This document shows positions 35,591 to 47,820 of a DNA stretch of 64,000 nt, in pieces. The first letter of the stretch is position 1; each line of letters starts with the position of its first letter. The stretch covers positions 23,257,501 through 23,321,500 of the forward strand of contig NC_068975.1 in NCBI RefSeq assembly GCF_016808095.1. Reading direction: 5' to 3'. A program made the translations under genes and the position numbers. The stretch is from Vigna angularis. Taxonomy: Eukaryota > Streptophyta > Magnoliopsida > Fabales > Fabaceae. The notes beneath the pieces were generated by a model. The model saw nothing but the letters and a program-made list of their open reading frames with translations, ran no database searches and was not told the DNA's origin.

Positions 35591-36748
35591 AATAAATCAA
35601 AAATAAACTCTGACCCAATTTACACCAAGTCAAATAAAAAAAACGTTACCACCCATTTAGAAAATGGATTAACCAATATAAATTTTTTGAATAACCCATT
35701 CGATAACTCTAAATACTATCAACATTATAGTGTCACGATTTATCATAGGTCAGTCTTAACCATAACTCTCAACTATAATCAAATTATTACAAGCTCACAG
35801 CTACTGAATTTTACACGTCAATTAGAATAGGATCTTTCTTCACAAGTTCTTTTAACAATAGAAGGACAAAACTATCTAAGTGTAATAATTCCATTTGTTT
35901 TTTTTTACCTTTTCTTATAAAATAATCGTTTTCCTCCTTTCTACGTTTCAGTCTCTGTTCTCAGTTTTTTAACAGAGTTAAAAGGAAACTGATAAATAAA
36001 GATTAAAATATAAAAAAAAAGTTGTGTAAAGGCTAGAAGTATATAAAAAATAATAATATAGTAACTAGAAAAATTACGCAGATATAGAAACTATATAATA
36101 AATTGAACCTTTAAATGTATAGTGGATCTTAATGAGCCTCGCCCACCATCAGCTATTATCCCAACACAGATTTTTTATTTTTCCTTCTTTTTACACACCC
36201 CAATACAGATGAATAAAGACACAAAATCAGACAAAATAGTAATATAAACTAATAAAAACAACAACAAAAGCATGAGCATATCTGTTCCGATGTCCTGTAC
36301 TTTCATACCATAATGAATAACCATGGGTCTCAGACTAGTCCACACCACTGACACCACATATTAAACAAAGAAAAATGTTTTTTCTCCTACGTTTGATAAT
36401 CACTTTTAAAAGTATTTTAGTCTTTAAAAAAATAACTTTTATATTTCTAAAAAGATAGAATTGAAAAATAAATAATAAATATAAAATATGTATAAAAAAT
36501 TGTTAGATATTAAATAATAGTGTCCTTAAATAAATAACTGCTGCCTTTCCCCACTTCACTCAGCACCTACTCTCACCAATCACCATTCATATTTCATACC
36601 CAGATACTAGTCCCTAATATCTTTTAAACTAAACCAAAAAAATTGAACTAAACATCAAACCAAGAGTTTGAAAGTTGAAACCCCCCACGAAAGTTGCCAC
36701 TCACAGTGACCAAGATTGCATTTTTACTCCTATTCCAGACCCACCCAA
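35591..36748. other. Intergenic and upstream region of the GH17 gene
   Basis: No gene is seen in this AT-rich DNA. The last few hundred bases must hold the GH17 promoter and leader, but I see no unambiguous TATA box. The 60-residue minus-strand frame at 36175-36357 has no recognisable similarity. Confidence 0.4.
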
Positions 36749-39700
36749 ATGCCTCCCATTTCTTGCCTCCTTCTACTCACCTTCCTCATCACCACTTCCA
36801 CCTTGGGCTGTGTGGTTGGAGCTGTTGGGGTGAACTGGGGCACCATGGCTTCTCACCCCCTTCCACCCGTCAAGGTGGTGAAGCTCTTGAAGTCCAACAA
36901 CATCAATAAAGTTAAGCTCTTTGATGCCAACTCTGATGTTCTTCAGTCTCTTTCTGGTTCCAACATTGCTGTTACTGTGGGCATTCCCAACGCTATGCTA
37001 AGAAGCTTGAACTCTTCCAAGAAAGCGGCGGATAGTTGGGTCCATGATAACGTTACCCGCTACATGCCTAATGGGGGCAGTGTAACTCGAATTGAGTGAG
37101 TCAAATTATTTCTTGGGTTCTTTTTGTTGCCCTTTTCGTACTGGTGCTTTGTTGTGTTTTTCTTCTTATTTTTGTTTTATATTTTTCATTTTGTTAAGTA
37201 ATTTAATTCTAAATGCTCTGTACTTTTTAATTGATTGATGATCATGGACATTCTAAAGGGGAGGTTTCGATTCCGTGTTTGTTATTGTGCCGATTTGATA
37301 GGTTCAGTGGTAAATTTTATACTAGGAGAAATAAATAAAGGAGGCAGTTTGTAACCTTGTAAAATAGACTATTATATATAGTCTGTGTTTAGGCTGTTGT
37401 TAGTTAGTTTTTGGAGTTTAGGAGGAGAAGGGTTGGGAGAGTTAAGGTCCTCTGAAACATGTGTTTTGAGACATCTTGTGTTGTATCCCTGCCACATTGG
37501 CAGAACAGCTGAGTTCATAATAAAAGCATCCAAGAACCTGTCTTGGATCTTTCTGTATCTGCTGGGTGTCCTATCACCGTTGATGAGACATTCTGAAGAG
37601 TGAAATAACATCAGTGTCTGGATAAGATAGGTTTTTATATTATAGAACGATTCCACAGGTGTCATGCTGCATGTTTTTATTTATAAACATACGAGGATTG
37701 TTATAGGCTCATAGCATAGAGGAAATGGAAATAAGTAACTACAGAATGCAAGAATCTGTACTTGGACCATTGGGACTGTATACCAGGAGGAAATCAGGAT
37801 AATACCAATTTTCTTGAATTTACTGCTTTTGTTAATGCCAATTTTTTGGTTCACTATATATTTGACCTTCACTTCCTGATATATTTCCACTTCAAGTATA
37901 CTCGGATCCTAGAAGCAAATTGTCAAAGTTGTCTTGGTAGGTAGTCCATTCAAGCAAATAATAACAGGTGAATAACTATGATGTGTTGCACTGCTTTGTT
38001 TATGCAGAAGACAGTGCAGCAGTTAGTGTTGTGCACAAAAAAATTGCATGTTATTTTAACCTCAGAGGATACTCCCTGAGTGTGGGATTTTGACAATAGC
38101 GCTTGTTTGGTAGAGGGAGAGAAGTAGGTGGGTAAAAAAGAAAAAAAAGGGAAATAGGTAAGAAATGGAGTATGTTTGAATTAAGAGAAATAAAGTGCAA
38201 ACAAAATTGTATGATTGTTGGTTTGAGAGAAAAGAAAAAAAGAGAAATATGTTTTGAATAAAAATACCTTGTTACTCTTCCAACAATGCCTATTTTTTTC
38301 AAAACAATAGTAATATTTTTTTTCTTTTTAAAAATTAACACAGATCGTACTTCTAACATAACGCTTGCACATAGTTGATTATGCTTGCAAATATAATCTG
38401 TCATGTTTGATAACACAACAGATTATGCTTATGGTTGTAGGCATAGTCCATTATGCTAATCAATTATGCCAATAAACACAATCAGTTTTCACGCAAGGAC
38501 ATCACTGGATTGAATGTTGGAATAGTCATTTTGCCAGTTGCACAAGTAGCATATGAAAGTAAGATGGTATAATAAATGCACAATCATAATTTTGTCTCAT
38601 TTCCGTGCATCCGAGAGAGTAATTTATTTTGTGTGGGGTCCACATGTTTTCCAAATTATTTTTTCGTTTCATTTCTTTTCTACCAAATAATGCTCTTTCT
38701 CTTCATTTTTTGCGTCATTTCTCATTTAACAACACAGTGCAAGGGTTTGTTTTTTTTGAAAAACATTACTGTTTTCTCAGTATTGCGTGCATGGAGAATG
38801 AAAAGCTAGTTTACAAATACAACGGTGCTGCATCCCTGAGAATGCTAATGCTGTAGATATCTAGTTCCTACTATGCCTTAATAATGTACAAATACATTAA
38901 TTTGAATAAAATTTTAATAAGTACCTATTGAAGAGTAAACAAAATGAAAATAGTTCTTATATGGAAGTTAAATTAACTCATTTATCTCAACTTTTTCTTA
39001 AGTTCCCTCACAGAAGTTGAACTGAATCCAATTGTCCTCCATGGTTTTTTGAAACACTTGTTGTAATGGGTTTTGATTTCCAATTGTTCTTCAAGCTTTT
39101 AGGCTCTGCTTTGTTTCTGAGAAGGCAATTCAAGATCACCTTCTATTATATACGGCTCTTGCCCTGTAGTTGTAGAAGAAGAATATTCTCCCTTCCATTG
39201 GTCACAGTAATATTAGTGGAATGTTTTAGAAGGTAAAATATAATCACATAATAGAATGCTCACCACTTGATAACAGAACCGATGCAGTTAAAAAAAGCCC
39301 CATTCTTGTTCTAGGGAACAATGTATTTTATGAAATTCACTTTTGGGGAAGATGGAATAACAATCTTGTCTCATGTTATCTTGGTTAGGATTTAATCAGC
39401 TAACAGAAATGGGAACTAGCTACTAAAGAAATTCATCTAGGAGGTATGCTTTAGCAGGAAGGTAGGTAGGGCCACTAAGCTGCAATGTTGGACCTATTTT
39501 TTTGAATTGCAACTCAAAGTTCAAATAAAATGAGTTATGCATGTGGTTCCCTCTTCGTATGGCTCTAAATATGACTTTTGCAGATATGTTGCAGTTGGTG
39601 ATGAGCCTTTTCATAAAAGCTACGGTGAACAATTTCATCCCTTCTTAATTGGAGCTGCTATGAACATTCAAGCAGCTCTAAAGAAAGCAAAATTGGACAG

Positions 39701-40691
39701 CAAAGTGAAAGTTGTAGTTCCCTGCAGCTTTGACAGTTTTGAGACAGGATTTAACACGTCCTCAGAAGTGCATTTCAGGCCTGATGTCAACAAAACCATG
39801 ACTGAGCTCCTCATGTTTCTTGGTAAACTAGGATCACCTTTCTTTGTGACCATTTCTCCGTTCATAACCCACCTTGAAACCAAAAACATTTCACTGGATT
39901 TTTCCCTCTTCAGAGAAACTGCACGCCCTCATAATTTTAGCCATAAAACATACAAAAACAGCTTTGATTTGAGCTATGATACAGTGGTTACTGCATTATC
40001 ATCAGCAGGATATCCTAATATGGACATTGTTGTGGCAAAGATTGGCTGGCCAACCGATGGGGCTGCCAATGCAAGCTCAAACCTTGCTGAAACGTTCATT
40101 AAACGCCTCATAAACCACCTTCGTAGTAACTTGGGCACCCCACTTAGGCCACATAAGCCCCCTCTTGAAACATACATTTTGAGCCTTCTTGATGAAGATC
40201 AAAGGATCATTGCTTCTGGAAACTTTGAAAGGCATTGGGGTTTGTTCACTTTCGATGGCCAAGCAAAGTACCATGTGGATCTTGGCCAAGGTTCAAGCAG
40301 CCTAGTGAATGCTCAAAATGTTGAGTATCTCTCTTCCAAGTGGTGTGTTGTGAACAATAATAAAGACCTGTCAAATGCAACTGCCAGTGCTTTAGAAGCT
40401 TGTGCAAATGCCGATTGCACTGCACTGTCTCCTGGTGGATCTTGCTTCAATATCAGTTGGCCTAGTAACATATCATATGCTTTTAATAGTTACTATCAGC
40501 AGCATGATCAGAGAGCTGAAAGCTGTGACTTTGCAGGTCTAGGTTTGATCACAACTGTTGATCCATCCATGGATCATTGCAGGTTTCCTATTGAGATTCG
40601 CATCTCTCATGCAGAATTTCACAGGCTGTGTAATTTCCAGTGGTTGATTTTTCTTCTTACAACCCTCTTGGCTGCAGCTTTTGCTGTTTGA
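36749..40691 (+). CDS. GH17/CBM43 GPI-anchored beta-1,3-glucanase-like protein, 484 aa, 2 exons
   Basis: Cell-surface protein of the glucan endo-1,3-beta-glucosidase family, whose members act on callose at walls and plasmodesmata. Exons are 36749-37095 and 39584-40691, joined in phase 2 across a 2.49-kb intron to give RIEYVAVGDEPF. A signal peptide covers about residues 1-25. The GH17 domain follows to about residue 350, a CBM43/X8 domain starts at W369 with its cysteine set, and a hydrophobic C-terminus (about 464-484) suggests a GPI anchor. The acid/base Glu is kept at E123, although the usual NE is DE. The nucleophile position in the E-x-GWP signature is K268 (AKIGWPTDG). If that alignment is right, hydrolysis should be lost or much reduced, leaving a glucan-binding role. 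The ATG at 36749 is the first in frame; upstream the frame opens only at a TTG. Confidence 0.93.
37096..39583 (+). other. Large intron of the GH17 gene
   Basis: 2488 bp from GTGAGT to TTTTGCAG. It holds a possible MITE (38096-38695) and otherwise unique-looking AT-rich DNA. Frames inside it (37372-37665, 38051-38416 and others) show no similarity. Confidence 0.85.
38096..38695. mobile_element. Possible MITE in the GH17 intron
   Basis: The left end GCGCTTGTTTGGTAGAGGGA and the inverted right end (minus strand GAGCATTATTTGGTAGAAAA) share a TT(G/A)TTTGGTAGA core. This suggests terminal inverted repeats of the TTGTTTGGT type. The target duplication is unclear and the ends have drifted. Confidence 0.4.
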
Positions 40692-41655
40692 CATGGGTAA
40701 AAAAGAGGATCATTTTTGCATCCCTGCCTGCTGTAATTTTGTTGCAGATGTATATTGTTGAATCGAAAATGGTTAGCACATTTTATTTAATTTACACATG
40801 CAGGTCAAATCTGAAGGATGCCACTTTTCTCTTTTACTCATTGCATACATTTCTTCTGATTAATCAATTTCATGTAGCTGATATGAGATTACCGTGCCAG
40901 AAAGTGAGTGAAAGAATTATCACAAATCTTCATGATTTACAATGCATATGCAATTATGTTCTAACGCATATAAAACTTGGAAGCAGCAGGGACAAGGTGT
41001 CCATGATCACTATGCATAAAGGTGGGAGATGTTGTTGATTCAATTCTTCCCATTAATAAGAAAATCTAACAACACATAATCTGGGGAAGTGTTTGATCTT
41101 ATGTTACAAGATAGAATTAATAAGAAGCTTGACTAGGAAGGGATGACTTAATGTTGACTTTAAATTGAATTGATTTTAAAATGGTGTTATTCGTGTATGG
41201 TTGTTTTTATTTTAAAGGCAGCTGATATTGGAATTTTGTGAGATTGATATTTCAAATAAAAAATCGTAATAGATCTAGAATAAATTCTTTTATGTTAAAA
41301 AATATTTAAATAACTTTAAACAATATTTTAACGTGATTTATGAAAATCTAACATGAAAGCAAGCACGTTGGCTTTTGGAAAATTCTCTTCACTCCTTGTT
41401 AGGTTTAATTCTCATATTAACGAATATAATTAGTATTTTAAGTTCCAAAAAAATATTATGTACTTTCCTAACGTATTCTTTATCTTTCTAATTAATTTAT
41501 TTTTACTACACAATACATTATTTAACGATTGTCATAATCTTAAAAATACAAAGGATAATTTTAAAAAATATGTATACTGTTTATTAGTTTTGCAAAAAGA
41601 AAAAAAAATTAAAATACTTTATTTTCCTAAATGGTCTTGTAAATAATTGTTAAGA
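40692..41655. other. GH17 3' region and intergenic spacer
   Basis: The first part probably holds the GH17 3' UTR. The remainder, to the TAF15b promoter, is AT-rich without recognisable features. Confidence 0.5.
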
Positions 41656-41660
41656 TAACG

Positions 41661-41709
41661 TGGGCCGATGCCTTGTGAAAGAGGTTTAAGGCCTTCAGTG
41701 CTTGGCCCA
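41661..41709 (+). promoter_or_regulatory. Pair of site II (TGGGCY) promoter elements
   Basis: TGGGCC at 41661-41666 and its inverse GGCCCA at 41704-41709 lie 103-151 bp before the TAF15b start codon. Such TCP-binding elements are common in promoters of plant growth and gene-expression genes. A telo-box-like AACCCTAG at about 41796 is in the leader. Confidence 0.55.
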
Positions 41710-41811
41710 TTTGATTTCACAGTGCTTTCTTTACATCACTTCACAAACTCGTTGCCAAAAATCTCACTGATTTTTCGTCTTTCGCGGTCCCAACGAACCC
41801 TAGATCGGATC

Positions 41812-43718
41812 ATGTCTGGAGCATACGGTCAAGACGGCGGCGGCTCTGCGCCACCGTCATATGGAGCCAGCGGCGGATACGGTTCCGGTGGTGGTAGTTA
41901 TGGAGGGGGAACCTATGGAGGGGGCGGTGCCAGTGGAGGATATGGTGGTACGGATGGCGGTGGAGGTTACGGAGCGAAAAGCAGCGGAAACGACGGCGGA
42001 TACGGTGGTAACGATGGCGGGGGTTATGGAGGAAGGAGCGGCTACGGTGGAAACGATGGCGGAGGCTATGGAGGAAGAGGCGGTGGTCAAGGTGGCCGGG
42101 GAGGTGGAGGGTTCGGTGGTGGATATGGCGGTCGAGGTTTGCTTTTGCTGCTTTTTATATCGTTCTAACTGTGAATTTATTTTTGCCCTGTCGTGTTCAT
42201 ATGTGATGCGAAATTCTGCAGGTGGAGGTGGCGGTGGCGGTGGTGGATATCAAGGCGGTGATCGCGGGGGTCGTGGCGGCGGTCGCGGCGGAGGCGGCCG
42301 TGGCGGTAGCGGCAGAGATGGAGACTGGCGTTGCCCTAACCAAAGGTATTTGGTTTCTTACTGTTTAAATTTTGCTCTTGAAACCGATTCTCTTTTTAAA
42401 TTAGATATAAAACTGTGAGAATTGACTGCTTTTGATTTCTTTGTTTGGTCATTTGATTCGGAATTGCTATTATGTGTAGTTGTGGGAATTTGAACTTTGC
42501 GAGAAGGGTTGAATGTAACAAATGCGGTGCTCCTTGTCCTAATCCGAATAGTTCCAATGAACGAGGTGGAAGTGGTGGCGGTGGGGGTGGCTTTAGTAGA
42601 GGCGGAGGTGGCGGTGGGGGATATGGTAACACTCGAGGGGGAAGATCGGGGAATTATGATGGAGGGAGAGGTAATGACTATAACAGTGGAGGGGGTCGAT
42701 CTGGTAACTATGATGGTGGAAGGGGTAATGACTATAATAGTGGAAGGGGTGGTAGTAATGATGGTAGAGGTGGTTCATATAGAGGTAATCAAGGTAGAGA
42801 AGATGGTAGCTACGGTCAAGTTCCCGCTCCTAATGCCCAATCTTATGGTGGTGCTGGTGGAAGCTTCCCACCCTCTTACAATTCTTATGGTGGGAATGCA
42901 AGTTATGGAACTGATGCAGTTCCTCCACCTTCGAGTTATACTGGCGGACCTAATTCCTATCCTCCATCATATGGGGGTAATGTCGGTGGTTATGGGGGAG
43001 ATAATCAAGGGAATGGGCGGAGTGGTGGTAGATCTGGGCCTCCGTCTGGGTATGACAATAGTCATGGTGCTGGTAATCGAGGTGGATTTGGTGGGTCTTC
43101 TGCCGAGCCCCCAGCTGCAGTGAAGCAGTGTGATGATAATTGTGATGACAGCTGCGACAACTCTAGAATATACATCTCAAACCTTCCACCAGATGTGTCA
43201 ATTGAAGAATTGAGGGAACTTTTTGGAGGCATTGGACAAGTAATATTATGATCTTTTTACTTTAGAGTTTTTCACAAGCTTTAGCTTTGATGAGTCATAT
43301 TGCGAGTTTTGGTTGATGAATCTTATATATAATTAAATGGAATGCCACTTTCAGTGTAGACTCGTGTCTTTTTGATGCGTAAGCATATTGTTGAGTTATA
43401 TTAGCAATAATGTTTTATACAAGAAATATTTCCTATCTTGTGGGAAATAAGATTATTTTTCCTTACTATTCCTTGAAAGAGGCTTAATGTGTCAGTAATT
43501 TTGTTGCATGTTTTAACTATATAGGTTGGAAGGATAAAGCAGAAGAGGGGCTACAAGGATCAGTGGCCTTGGAACATTAAGATTTACACAGATGAGAATG
43601 GAAATAACAAGGGAGATGCTTGTCTTGCTTATGAAGACCCTTCTGCAGCACATTCAGCTGGCGGTTTTTACAATAGTACTTAATTGAACAATTTCTTCAT
43701 TTTTATCTTTACGTCTAG

Positions 43719-43760
<42 letters not shown>

Positions 43761-44257
43761 CATATATATATGAACACACACAGGCACACGGTGTTTCACG
43801 TGTAAACATACACTAATAATGAATATTTCATTTCAGATTATGATTTGAGGGGTTACAAAATCAGTGTTGCAATGGCAGAAAAATCTGCTCCAAGAGCTGC
43901 ACCTGCTTATAACCAAGGGTATGCATCACAGACTGAACTATTTTGGACTTCTATAAGAGTATTTGTCAATTATTTGCTATGTAAATTGTTTGGTTGATAA
44001 ATTATTTTGGGAACTGTTCTGTAAATTTAGCAATTATGTGCTATTTATATTTTATTACACAACTGATCACTGTGTTTGTTTCTTTTTTCAAAAATTTATT
44101 TTTCTTCTGAAACTGAATATTCTGTAATTAATTGTTGTTCTATAGGGGCAATAGGGGTGGCTATGGTGGAGATAGACGCCGAGACAACTATAGAGATGGA
44201 GGTGGCTCTGGGCCTGATAGGCGTGATCATTATGGAAATCGTTCTCGTCCGTACTAG
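41812..44257 (+). CDS. TAF15B: TAF15b-type FET RNA-binding protein, 517 aa, 6 exons
   Basis: Plant member of the FUS/EWS/TAF15 group, linked to TFIID and RNA processing in the nucleus. Exons: 41812-42136, 42222-42345, 42480-43239, 43525-43675, 43837-43918, 44146-44257, all GT-AG. Residues 1-140 are a Gly/Tyr-rich, RGG-containing disordered segment. A RanBP2-type zinc finger follows with W144, C146, C151, C162 and C165. A second long Gly/Ser/Tyr/Asn-rich prion-like stretch covers about 175-365. The RRM begins near R379 with RNP2 IYISNL and continues over exons 4-5 (KGDACLAYEDP as RNP1). The tail is RGG-rich and ends SRPY, resembling the FET-family C-terminus. The ATG sits in TCATGTCTGG context; the frame is open upstream, but the leader does not look coding. 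The gene is intact. Nucleotide repetition in exons 1-3 opens spurious frames. Confidence 0.95.
43719..43757. repeat. (TA)n microsatellite in TAF15b intron 4
   Basis: About 19 TA units starting roughly 45 bp after the donor site, so length changes could in principle affect intron 4. Confidence 0.9.
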
Positions 44258-46850
44258 GAGCTTGGACATTGAACGTTTTATGTACTATGAATTGTGGGCT
44301 GAGGGTTTAATTATTTCAGTTGGCTGGTTTCTTGAACTGGAAGCAAAGAGGTAGGTTGTTCACTTACTTTGAGCAATACCTCTTCCGCTCCTTTTTTGTT
44401 TCAATTGTCTAGATGGTGGGTTTTGAATTTAGCCAGGGATTAATTTAATCATGTGAATGTTTTTATAGAGGCAAGTGGATAGTCTCCCAATTGCTTGCTG
44501 CTAAGGTAGGTGTTGAATATTTCAGGTGAGTGCAGCTTTCACGTAAAAATGTGCCTAATACTTGCTTGGAAATTCCTTGTGTCATAATGTGGATAAATGC
44601 TTGCAGTTCTGGCTCATCCCATGTGGCATCTGTGGTACAAGCGGGTGTTGGCATTAATTAATAGAATGTTTTTATGTTAGTCATTGTTCCATAAATCAAT
44701 AAATCTTAATTACAATGTTTCAAGTTTCAAGTAAAATTGGTTGTTTGTAAGGAATGAATTAAATTGTGCTGACATTTTACTTTAAATTGAAGCCTTTTGT
44801 AATCAAATCTATCATGAGTTATTCTATCGTAGTCTGTTTGATCTTGAGGCTTTATGAAGTCTTGTATTTTTCGTTGTTTACATGCAACTTTTCAGGAGTT
44901 TTTATTTAACTGTTTTAATTGACATCCAAGCAACTCAAGGTAAAGCCAAGCCTTTGAAGCTACTATTTAACATCTGAAAAGAATTCAATTTACTCTAAAC
45001 TGTTTTCATTTTAAGTGTTGAAAAACCACACTTTTGATGAAATTTTTCAATGTGTAGAGTTGCAAAGCTGTTGCATTTTCTATGGATATAGCCGATCAAG
45101 TTTTTCAATCTAGGTTTTTTAAATATTTTTTGGAGATTAACTAGGTGAAATAGTTCCATATATTCTTATATGATTAAGTAGATCATGAACTTGTATTAAT
45201 AGCATATAGATGTGAAAATGGACTCTTGCATATACTTTGTCTGATGTAAATAATGCAGAAGCCATTCGTGTTTAGTCTTGAATCCTGTTTAGCTATCTTA
45301 TGGTTTGCATTCTTATTTTATATTTTTTGCTTTTGCACTGGTTTTGTCCGTTTGTAACTGTAATTTACCGAATAGCCAATAGGGAAGTCAAGTATCTTTT
45401 GGACTTCATTATACGGCATGTGTTGCTTTTGGCAAGCTAACTATTGGAGTCCGCACTTCACAGTTGCATTCCTCTGCCACTTATTCTCTGCAATTCAAGT
45501 TTGTTTCTACTTTTACCTGATAAAATTAGTACAGTTTTAATGTTCACACATCTATATCCGGTGGCTTTTGCATATTTGGTACTTGCGAGCAGAACTTTCT
45601 TCCCTGGGCTATTGTGGGTGACAAGTGTCGTTGCTTCTAAACCGTGCTTGTTCATTTAGTTCCTTACCAACGGATGCTATATAATTCAAATGTACTTTGA
45701 CCCCTAGTGTAGATTGTGGCCTGTTTGATTTGTCGGTTGTGAACATTTGTTTCACCAGTTATTAGAATACCCCTTCCTTTCTGACTGTTATTCCGAATTT
45801 TGGGTTCTCTGTTTTTGAAGGGATCATCGGCGTTGTAATATTTTTCAGATAATTTGGTCGATATAACGGTCTTTATCAAAACCTGGAATTGGACGGCATG
45901 TTTTTATTTTAACTAAAATATAGTCATTTGCGTACTGCATTTGCGGGAGGATCGGTTTTTAAATGAATGCATTCGTATGACAGCACTTGGTTATGGATAT
46001 GTTAAGGCCGGTTCCGTAGTAAGACTTTCGAGCTGTTGTCAGATAAACGATGCAGGTGGTGAAGTCCCATTTTTGTTAATGGTGCATAATTTTAATGTTT
46101 TGAATAATATGGGGTGCATAGAAATTAAAATAAATTGTGTTACTTACTGAGGAGATAATAATTCACCAGAAATTGTGAAATGCTGGCATGGTTTACCGAA
46201 CAAAACAGTGCTAGAATGTCTACTATAGAAGTCAATTTTGTTTAGAAACGTTATAGGTTGAATTAGCAAAATCCACTCAAACTGTTGTGTCGAAATTAAA
46301 CGCAAAAGTTCGATAATCAACTTTATTTTGTTATCCCAAATAGATCTGAATTCGTTTGTGTTGAAAAACTAACCTCTGCATACGGGAGCAAAGTAACTTA
46401 TTTTAAATTCTAAATGAAAGTAGTGAAGGATGCCAGAATAAGTAGAGAAAAGGAGCTTACAAAAGGAATTATTTAGAATAAATTCGCATGAAGGGATGCA
46501 CGATCTTAATGTTACCCCAACCCAAGGCATAGTATTAGTATTACGAATTTACAAATAGGGACACACAATTCCTAGATAGGTTTCAACAAACATCAATATT
46601 TCACATTCTTAACCTTTAAACAAATAAATGATTAAATTCATCTTATATGTATTGAATGATTTATCATCATCTCCTCCGATCCCCGTCGCGATGTATATGC
46701 TATAAACCTACTAAATTTTACAAACTTCCATAACCATGACCTATGGTTTTAGTCTAAATTAGTGAAAAATGTACTTTAAAAATTAAAATATTAAATTGGA
46801 GTAAGAGACCAACTTATCGTCATCATTGCGTCCTACATCAAGTCAATAAC
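44258..46850. other. TAF15b 3' region and intergenic DNA
   Basis: The first few hundred bases are probably the TAF15b 3' UTR. No further gene is recognised. Small frames at 44463-44654, 45444-45659 and 45664-45879 have no familiar motif. Confidence 0.45.
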
Positions 46851-46854
46851 TTTA

Positions 46855-47579
46855 AGCCTCTGTTCGCATGAACCAATTTAATGTTCATGCGAATTAGAGA
46901 ACGATTATTTGAAAACGTTGAGCTGTTCGTTTGAGAGGATTACGAGGGATAAGCGAAGATGAATTTGCAGGATTCATGCACTTTTGGTCACCCGCGTATG
47001 GAAGGAGATTTGCGCGGATTGTGAGCGAAATGTCCTGTGTGTCCTTGACCTATTTCTTAAAAAGTGGTAGGCGTAATCGGTTACAGGCATTGGGTATATG
47101 GTTACAGTGGTGTGAAGGATTGTGTGCACTTGTGTAATAGGTTACGTGAAAGTGGTAATCGGTTACATACGCCATGAAATTGGTTTTTTGGTTACGGGGA
47201 GGGGTATTGGGTTTTTTGGTTACCTATTACTACATTATAAATTTTATAATTTATAAATATTTATTTTAAAAATTCTTTATATTTTTTTGTCTCTTTATAA
47301 ACATTTTTATAATTAAATATAACATTAATAAATAACATTTTATATTATATTTATAACTAGGGGCATTTTGGTAATCTTTCATTTTTAACAATTAAACTAT
47401 TTTTTTAAATCTATCACATCAATCAAATCCTACACTAATTCTTACAAACTTTACTTCCAAATCCACTCTCAATTACTCACAAATCCACTCAAAAAAATAA
47501 CTACAAAATTACCCTCAAATCCACCCAAATCATCTCCCCCAAATCATCTCTCCCAATTAACCCCAAAAGAACAAAGCCT
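46855..47579. mobile_element. Possible MITE or hAT-like element with GGTTAC-rich interior
   Basis: The left end AGCCTCTGTTCGCATG and the inverted right end (minus strand AGGCTTTGTTCTTTTG) share AG(C/G)CT(C/T)TGTTC. The interior repeats GGTTAC about seven times between 47080 and 47225, including two copies of GTAATCGGTTACA. The right third has an ACCCTCAAATCCACCCAAATC-like run. No clear target duplication is seen. Confidence 0.4.
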
Positions 47580-47820
47580 AAAGGAGCTAGTTACACAAAT
47601 ACAATAACAAATGTTCTCTAAAATAAATTGTATGAATTTCAGTCTTTATTGAACAAATTATACTCTGAATTTTATTTTTGAATAAATTTTAATGGTAAAA
47701 AGGTGTGTTTGTCACACTCCATTTTTTTTATACTCAAACCTATACCGTTTTAAAATTTCAAAGTTGAATCTAGTTCGAAAGACGTTGCCTTGACCGCCAA
47801 ATATCCCTACCTCCCGCGCA

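Noticed and set aside
41861..43123. Alternative-frame Met/Val-rich frames across TAF15b exons (41861-42418, 42497-43123)
   Set aside because: They are frame-shifted readings of GGX-repeat codons; the annotated frame has the zinc finger and RRM.
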